64,000 nt of DNA. It comes from Piezodorus guildinii (taxonomy: Eukaryota > Arthropoda > Insecta > Hemiptera > Pentatomidae). The stretch is taken from assembly GCA_023052935.1 (NCBI GenBank), contig CM041298.1, forward strand, positions 60,134,217-60,198,216, given 5' to 3'. Of the stretch, positions 23,731 through 37,200 are shown piece after piece; within the stretch, counting starts at the first letter, position 1, and each line of letters begins with the position of its first letter. A program made the translations under genes and the position numbers. The notes beneath the pieces are model-generated. The model was given only the letters and a program-made list of their open reading frames with translations. It made no database searches and was not told the origin of the DNA.

Positions 23731-25170
23731 TATTGAAGTACTGCAGCAATGTCATCACGAGTTTGTAAAAAAATAAAATTTACAGTTAAAAAAGTTCTAA
23801 AATGTTTACTGGCATTCAGGTATAATAGTTATAACATTCAAACAAAATTAATTTTTTTTTTAAAGCCAAATATTTTTCTTTTTTTTGTCCAATGAGCTGG
23901 AGTCTGCAGTGTGTATAAGTCATATGATTTTAACTTCAAAGGGCACTTAGCCACTAGCTCTTGGACAGACATATCCATAAATACGTGTAAATTGAAATTA
24001 ATATTAATGAATACTTAATAACCAGTGCACTTTACTGCATTAATTTATAAATTACCAGAAGACCTTTTTCCTTTACTAGTACAATGCCCGATGTACTATG
24101 ATCACTGACAGCATTACCTACCTGTCATCAAAAACTTCTATAGTTTACTAATCACCCAGTTATTGTCAACATCAAATGCTGAAACTATAAGAAATATATA
24201 TTTATATTTAACAAACATTCTAAGAATAAGATCTTTTATTATCGAAAGTTAATCTTGACAGTGCAATTTATTTATATATTTATTATATATTTTTTCCTCT
24301 GTTTATTATTCCTACCTTTACTTTGATCATTGTAAAATACCTGCTTATGTTTATTTTCATTTTAAAATCAATGACAGAAGCACAAGTCTCTTGAAAATAC
24401 ACACACACACTTTTTTTTTCTTTTTTTATTCTTATTCAAACCTTATTGTATTTTTTTATTATTATTATTTGTTTTTTTTATTGTAAATACATTTGTAAAC
24501 ATCTTTTATCATTATTTTTACAATAAATTTCTCAGACATATACCTTTATCAAGATAATGTATAACTTAGTATTACAAATAATGACCAATTGTATTCATAT
24601 GGGGTATTTACCTAAAGACAAATAATACTTATATAAATATATACAAAAATGTAAGAAAAAAAAAGCAGTGTCTGTTTTAACAAAATCACGAACAAAAAGG
24701 CTATTTAATGTACATTTTTAATGTGAATACCTTCAATGAGGTATGTTATTCTGTCACAAAACATTCTTTAGAAATTTAAAAATTCATAGATAATTATAAT
24801 AAAAATTTTAGTTAATGTGTTAAAGTTATTATTGATAAAATATTAGGTATTCTGTAACATAGTAAGGTTGTAAGTAAAGTTGAATTACCAAAATACCAAG
24901 TGGTATTCATAGAGAAAAAAAAACGTTTAATCCACCTTTCTCTCAAAGCAAACCAAATTCTTTGAAACCATAATGACTAAGCACTTTAGGAAGAGTGCCC
25001 AGGGCAGAACACAAAGCACAAATTTATTCTGTGATAGATTTGACCAATGAATCTTTACGTAAGAGTTTATTCAGTAAATTGGGAGGGTCGCAGGGGAAAG
25101 AAATAAATGGAAAAATATTAGTCCAATGAAAATAAACTATTCAATAATCAATAGTTGGCCATAAAATGAA
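23731..25170. other. No gene seen
   Basis: AT-rich spacer with short homopolymer tracts. Confidence 0.4.
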
Positions 25171-25385
25171 TATGGAGGAAGAGATGATTCGGGTGAAGGT
25201 TAAAAAAAAAAAAAAAAAAAAAAGTAAAAAAAATATTTAATATCCAATGTTTCGGGCCACTTTATGGGTATTCATCAGAGCTTATCCTCACAAAGTATGG
25301 AAGATAAATGATTCAGCTTCCAAACTTTGTAGAAAGAAGTCCTGATGAAAATCCGCAACGTGGGTCGAAATTATTTTTTCACATT
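25171..25385. repeat. Two hammerhead-like cores in opposite orientation
   Basis: On the minus strand 25278-25249 reads CTGATGA, a weak hairpin, then GAAAC. On the plus strand 25342-25371 reads CTGATGA, a weak ATCC/GGGT hairpin, then GAAAT. Both cores match the CUGANGA and GAAA spacing of hammerheads only loosely. A related left edge (GGAAGAGATGRTTC plus an A-run) recurs at 33507. This may be a Penelope-like terminal remnant. Confidence 0.4.
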
Positions 25386-25410
25386 TTTTATAATAATAAT
25401 AATAATAGGC

Positions 25411-25700
25411 TTAGCGAACCCGAAGGTTCGATGCCGATACCACCAAATTCCGCCTACACAGACTCGTCCAATGCTCACCATTCAAGCCCAAGCTCCCGAG
25501 ATCAGCCTTAACGCAATCCTCCCATCTTCGCTTCGGCCTACCTTTCGGACGCCTACCAGTCGGATCAGCAAATACCAACTTTCTCGGAATCCGTTCGTCA
25601 TCGAGCCCAACAACTTTACTCGCCCATTTGAGTCTCCGCGATGCAATCAGCTCAATTATATTCACAGGATGCAAGTTCCGCAATTCCGCGTTATGCAACC
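25411..25700 (-). mobile_element. RTE-like LINE C-terminal fragment
   Basis: An open minus-strand frame encodes RRLKWASKVVGLDDERIPRK and GRRPKGRPKRRWEDCVKADL, the signature tail after the RT domain in RTE-type and related arthropod LINEs. It ends at an ATT trinucleotide run (25390-25408), a likely 3' tail. Confidence 0.75.
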
Positions 25701-25738
25701 TTCTAAACTCCCCAGTGGCCTCATCTCTCTTTACATAT

Positions 25739-25747
25739 TTTTTTTTT

Positions 25748-25809
<62 letters not shown>

Positions 25810-25812
25810 TTT
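25739..25812. repeat. T-run/(TA)n/T-run microsatellite
   Basis: A TA repeat bracketed by poly(T) tracts. Confidence 0.95.
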
Positions 25813-26892
25813 ACTGCCATCTTAACTATCTCTTCCTTCATTAATTAAACTATGATCAGTATTATACTATTTACTATATTTGAGTGATTAAAATATTTTT
25901 TTAGTAGTAATTTGAATTTCTGTTTAAATTCATAAGAACATAAAAATATAGCAGAATACTTTTCCATCCTTGTTCTCTTGGAGATCTTAGAAATAATTTT
26001 GCATGGCTAAACCTAATGTATTAAAATTAAACCAATGACAGAAGAAGATAAAGTTAATAGTATAATGAATCCTGGAATCAATATTGATAAGGAAGACTAT
26101 TTAAATATACTTTAAGAATAGGAGTTCAAATCTCATGATCTTACCTAAGAAACAGGAAAAATTAGAAACCCTAAGGTTTTCCTGGAATGATGAAAGCAAC
26201 ATTAAAATCTATTATCATTTTTTTAGATTACTAATCTTCTTCGAACTATAATTTTTTTTTAAATCTAAAAGCCTTAGGTATTCATTTATTTTAAATAGCT
26301 CATACATTTATGGAATTCAAAACATCTAGTATTTTAAAAAGGAAAGGGGCTAAGTCAGAATGAAGAAGAGAATGATATATTTGCCAGTCATTAGTGTAAA
26401 AATGATAGGATTATTTGTTTGTGTTTTATTTATTATTGTTTCTTTTTTAACTTAGAAAATAAAATGATATATACGCAAAAAGTAGGAGCAAACTTATTCC
26501 AACCTTGTTCTTTATTATGGTCTAACTTACATCAAACAATTAAAAACTTTTGTGAACGTAAATAATTATAAAATAAAACTATTCTATAATTGAAAAGTTT
26601 TTCATTATTTTACTTTGTGATTCATGTCTTCATTACATTTATATATAGGCAATTCATATTTATGGTATCTACTAACTATAAATGTTTATAATTATAATTT
26701 TTAATAAATTAAATATACTAATCATTATGAAGATTCGCAAACGTGTTTATGTAAACCAATAAAGGCTATAAGCTGATTTATTCATGGGAAAAAAATTTGG
26801 ATTTAATCCTAAAACCAACAAAAGAGAGAAGTGATTAGAGAGTCTAAAGAAATTTAATCCTCTAAGAGTTGGAAGGGGAAATAGCATTGAAA
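25813..26892. other. No gene seen
   Basis: AT-rich sequence upstream of the first GST gene. It may hold regulatory DNA, but no specific site was recognised. Confidence 0.4.
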
Positions 26893-26960
26893 TATAAAAG
26901 ATACAAGTCTCCTATAGAAGTTTGAAGAGTTTCAATATTGAGCTGGCAGATTAACAGTCG
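26893..26960 (+). promoter_or_regulatory. GST gene 1 TATA box and untranslated exon 1
   Basis: TATAAAA at 26893-26899 is followed about 30 bp later by a probable start region. The untranslated exon ends at 26960 before a consensus donor GTAAGT. It would splice to the acceptor at 27101, 2 bp before the ATG. The exon start is inferred. Confidence 0.6.
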
Positions 26961-27103
26961 GTAAGTTATTTTAATTTTTACAATAACTTTATTTTAATTG
27001 TTATTTATGTAATTTTTAAGATTTCTTCCAAGTATATGTATTATTAATTCTTAAAATAGTAAAAAAAAAAATCCAATTACTCTTTCTTTTTTTTATTCCA
27101 GGA

Positions 27104-29508
27104 ATGACCAAATATAAATTAATATATTTCAATATAAAAGTGTTAGGAGAACCGATAAGATACATCCTACATTACATGGGAAAGGAATATGAAGATTATC
27201 ATGTGCCAAGAGAAGACTGGCCCCAACTTAAAGAAAGTTAGTTGTAATACAAAAAAGTCTCCATTTTATAAATTGTTACATTATTTTTCGAATTAAAAAT
27301 CAATCTGTCTTTTTTTTTTTTTTTTTTTTTTGTTTTTTAAATAAAACTATGATTTTAAGATAAGCATCAGTTATAAGAACAATCTTTCTATTTTAACATA
27401 AGAGATTTTTTTTCTTTTCACATTAGAATTGAAAATATCAAGAAACTATGGAGAATTAAAATAATTGTTGTAAATTTGGGATAGAATAAATATTTGAAAT
27501 ATTTATAAAATATATTTGTACATTCAAAAGTTACAAAATGTCTGCTTTGAGAAAAAGTTTTTCTTAAAAAACAGAGAAAAATTATGGCAATAAAATAGAA
27601 AAACAAATTCCATTTCTAAGCTGTCAATATTTTTCAAAATTTATTTGATCTCTTCGTTACAGAAGTACCATTTGGAAAATTACCTTTGTTGGAAATCGAC
27701 GGAAAAGTCTTTCATCAGTCCACTGCCATTTTAAGGTACTTGGCAAATGAAGCTGGCTTAGCTGGAAATAACGCCTACGAAAACTTTCAAATTGACATGA
27801 TCGTTGCAGCATTTGGTGACTTCGTAGCAGGTAAAGTGACCATTACAATTCATAAATGCCATCATGTTCAAATCGTTGTTTATTAAAAATGGTTTTGTTA
27901 TTGTTGCCTCTCTTACATCATACATAATTGTTTAATGATTGCTAAATAAATTCTAATTATTTTTTAATTATATAATTCTAAAAGTTTAATACAATAATAA
28001 TATATAAGACATCCAACGTTTTCTTACAGAGGTGGCCAGATTCTTTAAAACGGAGAATCCAGAAGAAAAAGAAAAGCTGAGACTATTCATTATTAATAAT
28101 ACAGTTCCATTTTATATGAAACGTCTTGAAAATGCGTTGAAAAATAATGGAGGATATTTGGCAAACGGAAAGGTAAGAGATAAAGTTTAAACATAGCATA
28201 TCTTAAAAACTACTAAAGTGGTTCTGCCAGTGTTGCAAGATTTATTTTAAATTGATCTCACCAGGGGAAGAACGAATTTTCAAATATTAACATTGTCAGC
28301 CACATTTCATTATAATTATTTTTCCAGAAATAAATAATCAAATCTAATATATAAAAATCTGGTGTCACGGTGTTTGTGGTAAGCTTTTATGAATAATGGT
28401 ATATATATTTGGTAGGCATTAGAATCCTTCCTGAAGTATATTTCATACTGCTAGGTGATTCCGGTGTCCCTCTACAAAACATTTATTTTATTTTTTCACA
28501 AAAATGTCTTTTTGTATTTATTTTTTATTTGAAATGAAAAAATACTTGTAACCCCAAAACCCAAAATTTTTAAATCGTGATTTTAGTATTTTCGTATGAA
28601 AAATACCCAAATAATTTTAACATTGTTTGTATTACAAAAATCTGGTGCCGGCAACACACAACTTCACTTACCTCGGCTGTTAAAATCAATTTAAGAGACA
28701 TTAAAAAAACAAAGTTTAAATTTAATTTAAATAAAAAGTTTATTCAGTCTCATTTGAAACACATGCTGTAAATTAAATAATATAATATATAAAATTGTTA
28801 TGTATAATAATCAGTGATCAGTTTCGTACTTTGTATTACCTTTTACTAATTTGTATATCAGATAATATTTTTCTAAAATTTTTAGTTTTTGTGTTAACAC
28901 CGGTTTGTACTTAACAAATACAAAATACATTACATTGAGAAAGTGAATGGTGTTTTTTTTTTTTTTTTTTTATCCATGATTATCGTTTACAGCATTCCAT
29001 TCCTTATTCTCAGGTTCCATCTATTCCTCTTTATACAGGTCCCAATCCCACACTTACATTAAATTTGTTATTATTTATTTAGCCACCAAAATATTTACTA
29101 GAAATAATTTATATGGCAGAAAAACTTTTACCGGGTCAACTAGTAATATTATGTTATAGTAATATAAAGTAAAAAGTTTGAACACATCATAATAATTAAA
29201 ACCTTGTTGATACTTTTTGCACTTATGCGTTTTTGTTTTATTATCATCATAAATCCTCAAAATTAATAAGAAAATGTCTATTTTATCATTAGTAGATCTA
29301 ACGTATAAACTTACTAACCATAATTGTTTTCCTCTTTTAGCTTTCTTGGGCTGAGTTATATATTGTAGGCTACTGTACATCTATGCCTGGCCTAATAGGG
29401 ATTGATTTCACAGAAAAATATCCCTTCTTCAAGGAGCTAACAGATCGGGTTCACTCTTTGCCCAGAATCAAAGAATGGGTCAAAAGAAGGCCTGATACTC
29501 CATGGTGA
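27104..29508 (+). CDS. Sigma-class glutathione S-transferase (gene 1), 203 aa
   Basis: Four coding exons: 27104-27236, 27663-27830, 28030-28172 and 29341-29508, total 612 bp including TGA. All junctions are GT-AG, and split codons restore the frame. The product begins MTKYKLIYFNIKVLGEPIRY. Tyr8 is at the catalytic position of Sigma GSTs, Pro52 is the conserved cis-proline, and Gln63-Ser64 of QSTAILRYLA bind the glutathione gamma-glutamyl group. Exons 28030 onward form the helical C-terminal domain that binds the hydrophobic substrate. The length equals the family norm. Expected role: cytosolic glutathione conjugation and lipid-peroxide detoxification, or prostaglandin-isomerase-like activity in some members. 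AATAAA lies at 29528. A Helitron occupies intron 4. Gene 2 (minus strand, about 5 kb downstream) is its duplicate. Confidence 0.93.
28343..29143 (+). mobile_element. Non-autonomous Helitron in GST intron 4
   Basis: It begins TCTAATATATAAAAATCTGG and ends CCGGGTCAACTAG, giving the 5' TC and 3' CTAG ends of Helitrons. It lies between a host A (28342) and T (29144), the expected A/T target without duplication. The 801 bp contain no ORF of note. A family A-like segment (28632-28900) lies inside. I did not find a strong 3' hairpin just before CTAG, so the call rests on both termini and the target. Confidence 0.7.
28632..28900 (+). repeat. Family A left-end segment inside the Helitron
   Basis: AAATCTGGTGCCGGCAACAC, then ACTTCACTTACCTCGGCTGT and TTAAAATCAATTTAAGAG match the left end of family A. 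It is either an insertion or a captured piece. The Helitron start shares AAAATCTGGTG with this edge. Confidence 0.6.
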
Positions 29509-31624
29509 TTTGTTTAATTTATTAAAAAATAAAATAGTCGATCATTGAATTAATGTCTTTGATATTTCTGCTTTTTATTAAAAACTTTTTTGTTGTTGTT
29601 CAATATTCTGTAAAAACATGACTTGTTTAGTCTGAAATGTTTAGTTCCATTTCACAGTGATATTATATGGAAACAATAAATCCTTTTTATCTGGTAAAAC
29701 ACTATGTTTAGATAATCATTATGAGATGATAAGGAGGTATGACTATCAAAATCTAGGCATTTTTTCATACATTAGTAAAAAACTCTACGGCTTGGATTTT
29801 ATGATCTAAAGAAATCATTTTTACATTCAACTGTGCATTAGAGTTGATCATGTTTGAAAATAAAAAGCAAGTTCTAGTTTCAACATTATTCTAATGTTTG
29901 AATTTATTATAGAAAAGATATAATCAAGAGAAATATTGCTTGGTAGAACAAATATTTATTTTTTTTAAATGGATTTTGAAATAACTGTTAAATTTTAAGG
30001 TGTTCGTGTTTTTGTAATTAAAAAGGCCATTACAAATAATAATAATAAATCACTTGAATTATTATTAAATCAGTATGATTATAAGAAAACATATATTTTA
30101 TTTTCTTCTTTTATTTAGTATAAGATCGGATAGGCTACATAAACTGTAACAAGTAGTGTAAGTAATATATTTTACTTTAATTTATTATTACAACGACCTT
30201 CCAAATGTTTATCAAATGAAGTATTTAAGTAATGTTTTAATGTCTTTTAAATTAAATTATTCAATAGCAGTGCATAAAAGGCAGTTAAATAAAAAATAAA
30301 TAATCTGACAGTACCTTCCTCTGAGATTCCTCTGAGATGTCAGTTGCTTCTTTCTTAAAGTTGAATATTCACAAAGGTTTTCACAAATCGAAGGTCACAT
30401 TGGAAACTAAGATAACTCACAAGTAATATTAAGAGACACAACACGTGTAGTTATTTATTTCAAAGGAATAGACCAAGGAACACAACCACGTATCAAACCA
30501 AACTTAGTAATATAAATTGAGGAAGATTAAAATTAATCAATTAAGACAACTGTGCTGTACCTATAGGTTAAAAAAAAAACTTTAATTTTATAAAAAAAAC
30601 GATACTTTAGTCAATATTTATTGTGAAGAAATAAAAAATATAGTAAAAACTTCTGTTCTGCATTTTATGAAAATCGTATATTATATTTAATGCTTACTTA
30701 TATAATATTTAAAAATAATATTACTGATATAATATTTAAAATAATTCCATCCATTCCTATGAATTATAAACTATTTTTAATAAACAATAAATAGCAACTG
30801 ATGGGGACAAAAATAAGTTGATAAAATTAAGCTTTTAATTAATTAAGGACAAGAGGCATTTTTCATATTTGAAACATTAAGATTAATACATTAATTATAC
30901 TACTAACATAAACCTTTTAATATTTAATCAATATTATCTTTATCAAATGGAAAAATGATACCGATCCAAAAATGGAATAAAATATATAATAAATCAATAA
31001 AACTAAAATATTTTCTTACTGTTTTGTTAGAAATCGTAATGATTTTTTTATTTTTAAAAAACGTGTATGGCTCATGAAAAAAAAGTTGGTCTGGAAATAA
31101 TAAAAAAAAGCACAAAATCCAAAATTTTACTTCAATTTTTGTCTGCCAAGGGTCAGAATCATAACGTCTTATTGTTAGTAATTAGAAGCAGAACAGTAAA
31201 TGAGCAGAAGCAAGGTGGATTATAACTGAAATTAGTTCCCAGGTCTATGAATACTACTTCCACAATTAAAAAATCTATAAATGGGATCACTTAATACCCT
31301 AACTCATGAATTAAAACCTGATTCGAATGAATAAACTAAGGATTCTAGTACAATATTAGTATTAAAATAAGCAGTTTCTAAAAATTGGTTGGACAGAAAA
31401 GAAATTAAGTACCAACCTTAGAAAACTGAATTAAGAAACAGAGAATTCGTTTTAAACTCGCTAATATGTATGTATATATTCCGTTATTTTAAATTTTATT
31501 TATTCAAAAATAAGCTTCCTAGATCTTGATTTCATTAGGAGATTGGGAAATTAATGCCAAGTTAAAAGTCATCCAGCACTGAGACGCGAAAACGAAATTA
31601 TTTTATCTTTTTTCAAATTCTTTC
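29509..31624. other. No gene seen
   Basis: GST gene 1 3' UTR and poly(A) region, then AT-rich DNA with short A/T runs. No repeats or exons recognised. Confidence 0.4.
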
Positions 31625-31812
31625 ATCATGGGGGCGGGGTGCGCGAGTGGGTTAGCGTGCATTGCTATGATTGCGCATTTTCCAGCGACCAGGTGACATA
31701 AAACGGTATTAAATAATTAAGGGCTTTTAACTCGGGCATACATCTCCTGGCCCCCAAAACTCCGTTTAGTCTAAAAAGCGAGGTAGGGGTGAACAAAAAA
31801 AAAAAAAAATTG
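31625..31812 (+). mobile_element. SINE-2, diverged copy
   Basis: The head GTGCGCGAGTGGGTTAGCGTG and the 3' part GCGAGGTAGGGGTGAAC plus a 16-bp A-run match the copy at 12569-12748. Confidence 0.72.
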
Positions 31813-33062
31813 TTTATAAGGTTTCTTAGCAACGTGCAAATAGTTATAATCAAACCAAGAAATAATATGTGTGTTTCCTTATTGCTTTTTTTTTAAGAAA
31901 TGAGGCAAGAAAAGCGCAGTAAATTGTATTTCACTCTGTTGGAACAACTATATTGCGCATGTCTTGCCTTATCTTTAAGGAAGGGGGGAACAGCCATAAT
32001 GAAAATATGGAAAATATATCATTAATTTTACTATTTAAATATTGATATCTTTCGAATCTGTAAGAAACCTTATAGTTCAATATCCTCTCTTCTTATTATT
32101 TATTTTAAGAATCTTTAGATCATGCGTAGTAATTTTTTTCGTTCTGTTTCTTTTTGCCTTGGATGGATGGCATTGGCAGACACCATACAACCACTTTTTA
32201 TATTTAGTTCTGTCCGAAACCCGTCGTAACAGAAAACATAAGTGTTATTATCATGATTAGCTTGCTTCTAAAGTATGAATAGAACAGGCAGAAGGCTTTA
32301 AATTGTGTTATGAAAGCAGGCATAACATTCAAAATGTTCTTTTATAAGACTATGTTATATATGTTGATAAAGGTAACAAACATATTTATGGTCTCTCGTT
32401 CAAATAGGGCTGTCCTTGATCAATAAAATTATTCATCTATGCATTAAAGTGAACATCATTTTTATTTCTTATTGTTAAAATAACAATATTAAACTGCAAG
32501 TAAAAGTTGGTGAAAGTGCCAATAGTAGGAATAGTCAGGTGCACATAAGTGAGTTTGTCTTCCTTTCGGAAAATACCTTCTTACTGGCCTTCATGGTAGC
32601 GAGGACTGATGAAATTCCCTTTATATTTATCATCATTTGTTTTATGGTCAAGAAATTATTTGGTACTTTCAATAATAAAAGTAGTTTAAACGAAAATTCC
32701 AAATACCCATGCTGATAAGTTAATGTGGCAAGTATTTTGTAACCACCTTGTAAATGTTTATAATCTGGTTATATATACAATAATTAATTTTGATACCAAT
32801 TATTACTAGTTTAAGGCATCTGGGTGAGGAAATAATTCAAAGTTTTTTTATTTGCGCCCATCAGCTTTTTTAATTTTTTTTTTCTTTTAATAAGACAGTC
32901 AGTTACTCAAATGACTATATGAAGATGATTCTCAATTGCTATGGCTATGACTATAGCAGGACTTATACACTGATAGAGACAGGAACAATTTGAGGTATAT
33001 CAACCCATTATTATTAGTATCGAGTATGGTATAATGGCTATCTTCAAACATTTATATATCCA
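31813..33062. other. No gene seen
   Basis: AT-rich spacer. Confidence 0.4.
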
Positions 33063-33356
33063 GGGATCACTGCTAGCTGGGTGGCTAGCATAACAGCCTC
33101 CCCTGCCAAAGGTCATGGGTTCAAACCCACAGGTGGTCCTAGGATTTTTTAATGGGAGTAAAATATCCTTAAAATATATTTTTATGGCTCCTTCAGAGGG
33201 GATGTTAAAAGGAAGTCCCGATCATGTGCGATGTCAGGTGCTCTTTAAAGATCTCTATCCTAATAAAACCTGGATAAGCAAATTTAGGACTCCCACTGTA
33301 GCATTGTCTGATTAGCCATAGTAGCATAAAGTGATGTTAAATAATTAAACAAACAA
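33063..33356 (+). mobile_element. SINE-1, full length with internal changes
   Basis: The head TAGCTGGGTGGCTAGC has a good A box and the B box GGTTCAAACCC is intact. The middle differs from other copies around 33170-33220. It is flanked by TATATCCAG/TACATCCAG, an 8-of-9 match that I take as an aged target duplication. Confidence 0.85.
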
Positions 33357-33506
33357 TACATCCAGTAGCTTATGGATCTCAGAATAATTTTTTTTTTATT
33401 TCTTTTTGTACATTACATTATATTTATTTAATTTATCAAATTCTACACTGTAAAATTTCCTATTTTAGTTCAAAACACGAAAATATTAGTATGACTTAAA
33501 TCTGAA

Positions 33507-33660
33507 GGAAGAGATGGTTCAAGTGTCGGTAAAAAAAAAAAGAAAAAAACTATTTTCACATCCATTTCCTACAAACTATTTTCTTAAAAGTATTTTCATA
33601 TCCATTTTTTACAAACTATTTTCTTATCCATTTTCTACAAACTATTTTCTTATTTTTTTT
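33507..33660. repeat. Short tandem repeat, ~30-36-bp units
   Basis: ACTATTTTC(A/T)(C/T)ATCCATTTTC-type units recur at least three times between 33548 and 33652, after an A-run that resembles the one at 25200. Confidence 0.65.
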
Positions 33661-34205
33661 TTTTTAGACCACCAGCCACAGTTAACTATTGAATACTCAA
33701 TAATATCATTTAAAATCAACTATGTCTATAGATTTATTTGAGTTAAAATATTTTCATTTATTTTATTTGGTTTATGGAAATTTGTTGAGTGAAACGATTA
33801 ATTTTATATTAAATTCACAATAAAATTAATTAAATGATTATTTATCTCATACTTTTTTTGTGAAATATTTTCTTCTTATGAAATAATTATTGGTATATTG
33901 TATTATAACTTTTTAATCATTACTCTTTGGTGTCATTTACAGACAATCTGTGTGTTTTTCACAAATTTAATTTAGATTTGTTGAAGAATTTACATCAGTT
34001 TTACTTCATGTAGCTCCTCTTGTATTAATCTTAAAAGGGATGTTTAGATGGGAGGGTAACTGCAAACTCTGTTTTCAGATAATCTCAAACTGGGAAAAGT
34101 CATATTCTTGTACAATATTGAAAAAAAAAAAAAATAAAACTTTAAAAATTTATTAGTAGAACAAATTTATGTTCAGACATTTTATTTCTCAATATTTTAA
34201 ATTAA
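33661..34205. other. No gene seen; 3' flank of GST gene 2
   Basis: AT-rich. The part next to 34206 should hold the GST gene 2 3' UTR on the minus strand; TTTATT (AATAAA on the minus strand) is present near 34180. Confidence 0.35.
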
Positions 34206-34242
34206 TCACCTTGGAGTATCAGGTCTTTTTTTTATCCAGTCT

Positions 34243-37200
34243 TTAATTCTGGGCATATGAATGGACCCGATCTGTCAGCTCCTTGAAGAAGGGATATTTT
34301 TCTGTGAAATCAACCCCTAATAGGCCAGGCATAGATGTACAGTAACCTACAACGTATAAGTCAGCCCATGATACCTAAAATAAATAAAAAAACAAACAAA
34401 ACAATTATATAAATAAGTAAAAAATTATTTCTAAATATCTTCCTTGAAATAATTAAAATTATTAACTATTTTGTTTATAATTAGCTGTTGGTAAGTTCAG
34501 AAATAAAATAGAGTGGGTGCCAGACAAGAAAGAAAATAATGAAACAGTCCTTATTTTGGCCTAGCTTTCTGTCTTGACTTCTACCTGAACTACTTTGCTT
34601 CTGTATTTTATTTCTAGTTCACCTAACTTTACGCATTGGTAGTTCAGGGTATGGTACTGCGACTCTGTGTATATATAGATATATCGGAAGCTGAGGATGC
34701 CAGAATCCAGAGAGCTCTCAACACAGCTATCTGATTTATCTTCAATCCTAAAAGGGATGATCAGATAAGTCCACTTATTAGAGAATTAGGTTTGCTCCCA
34801 GCAAAAGAATATGCCTAGCGCATAAGGTTCTAGATTCCGGTGTTTCAGAAATTCTAAGATGAGAATTCATTGAGGTACGAAAAACGAGAGGTTACAGGAT
34901 GTATTCCAACTGCCTGCTTGTAGAACCAAGACCTTGAGGAATGCTTTGCACGCTGTGGCAGTGAGAGAGCTCAATCAGCTACCAGTGGAAATCAGATTTT
35001 CTTATTCCGTGAGGCTTGCCTTCGACTCTTCTTGAATCTCTGAGCAAACCTGTAGCTCTTTCCTTTCCCTTCCCAATATCCCTTTGTTCCTATTACTTCA
35101 TTATTTAGAAAGAAAGTAAATTTTATTCTGGGACCTTCAGTCCCCTAAGAATAACAGAAAAGTACAAAACTGTGACTTGTGTCTGGCACAGAAACAAAAA
35201 CATAAAAGAAATACAAACTTAAGATATAATATTTTTAAAAAAAATAATAAAGTTAAATAAATAAATACGATTACTTAGTATGCATATATGTTTATAATTA
35301 TATAATCATATATGTGTATTTGAAGATATATTACAATTGTGCTTCTTATGGTATAATAAGGTCATCGAGAAAAAACAGAAGAAAGAAAGAGAAAGATGAA
35401 TATATATCTAAAAAATTGTTTACATATTTGTTGTAGTCCTCATTTTAAAAAGTAACATGGTCACTATTCTAACGTTTTGTTTACAATCAATCTGAAGATG
35501 GATGGTTGAGAACATGAAGGAACAGTTTGCTTTTAAATGAGGTTAAAGAAGGTGCTTTGCTATAAAGGCAGGTATGGAATTCCAGAACGATGTGGCACGC
35601 AAACTAAATGATTTTTTAAAGGATGATGTTTGATGAAAAGGAATATATAGGTTAGTGGACTAGGATCTTGTATTAAACGAATGTACCGATGAACAAGGGA
35701 CAGTAGGTCAAGAATGTAGGATGGATTTTTGGTATTGAAAGTACGAAATAGAAAAACACCCAAAAAATACTGTCGCCGGGATACTGGATTGAGCCACTTC
35801 AACTCGGCATACCTGTCAGAAACGTTGGAGCGCGAAGATGAATCTAATGAAACATTTCATAAGTCTTTCGAGTCCACCGAACACCAGCAGCAGTAGTCGA
35901 AGTGGGAGAAGACAAGGGAAGAAACAAGAAACCGACGAACATCGAAAGGCAGTGCATCATGCAATCTAATAAATAATAAATGCGTGGGATTTATTGGGGA
36001 CTTTTGCTCTAGGAAGGTGTTGAGCTGTGAATGGACTATTCTTTCTAACGGCTTTGAGAGATTGGAGGGGATGGAAATCGGTCGGAAATCAGAAACTCTG
36101 TTGGGAACTGAAACTTTGCTAATAGGATAGATTATAGCTTTTTTCCAAGCTGTTGGAAAGGTAGAATTCTGTAGAGAGTAGTTATAAATATGCAAAAGGA
36201 TTGGAAATATGATAGGTAAGCACAATTTGATTAATTTAACGGGAATTTGATCCGGTACATGGTCTGTGGTTTTGGATTTTTAGATGGAGGTGAATAAGTC
36301 TTCAGGGTATATATTTGAGAAATAGAATTTTTCGGGGTTAAAAGATGTTTTTGGAATGCAATATGAAAAGGTTGAAGATGTTTGGATAGGATTGGCAAAG
36401 TAGGAGTTTAATTAGTCGGAGGAAACAGGGTAGGAGGTACATGCTTTTTTTTCACAATGGAATGATTTTTGAGGATTTTCCATCGAGACTTATGATCCGG
36501 GGCTTGCGATGGTGAAGTGTGAAAGAACAGTGCTTTAGCACGGCGTAGGGATGACTGGTAAGGTTTCTCAGAATTTTGAACGAGGAATAGTCATCGGGAT
36601 TTCGTGTACGCCGGAAGCGTCTCCTAGCTTCGTCCCTTCTCCTCATCATCTCTCTGATTTCGGGGTTAATCCAGGGAGCGAGGGGTCTTCTGAAAGTTAA
36701 GGTTATAGGTGCGTGACGATTTAGATATAAAAGGAGATTGGAGCATAAACACTTTACTTTTTCATCAATAGAAGAATAGGAGTAGATTGGTTCTAAGGAT
36801 CGGTCAAGGGCTTCTAGATAAGGATTTAAATTTTCTGGGTTCAATGAGTCGAATCGCGCCATGAGATTTGTTTAGGAGTGAATTTAGGTATTGGGACGTT
36901 GTAAGAAATCTCAATGAGATCATGGTGAGACAGGAAAGATACTGAGTTTTGGGAAGAAGACAACAGGTTTTGAGGAGAATCCACTATGAAGAGGTCAAGC
37001 CAGGTGCTTGACAACCGAGTATGATGAGTAGGATTGAACGGAACGATAAAAAGGTCTAGAGAGTGAATAATGTCTATTAGGTATAATTTGTCAAGGGAGT
37101 CAGAAGATTAATTGGTATTTAAGTCACCGTTTATTATTATATTGTTGTATAAGGGAACATATGTGAAAAGGGAGGATTCCAGTGTAGGATCAAATCGGAC

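Noticed and set aside
25345..25848. 167-codon plus-strand ORF
   Set aside because: It is the shadow of the minus-strand LINE tail followed by a TA/T simple repeat.
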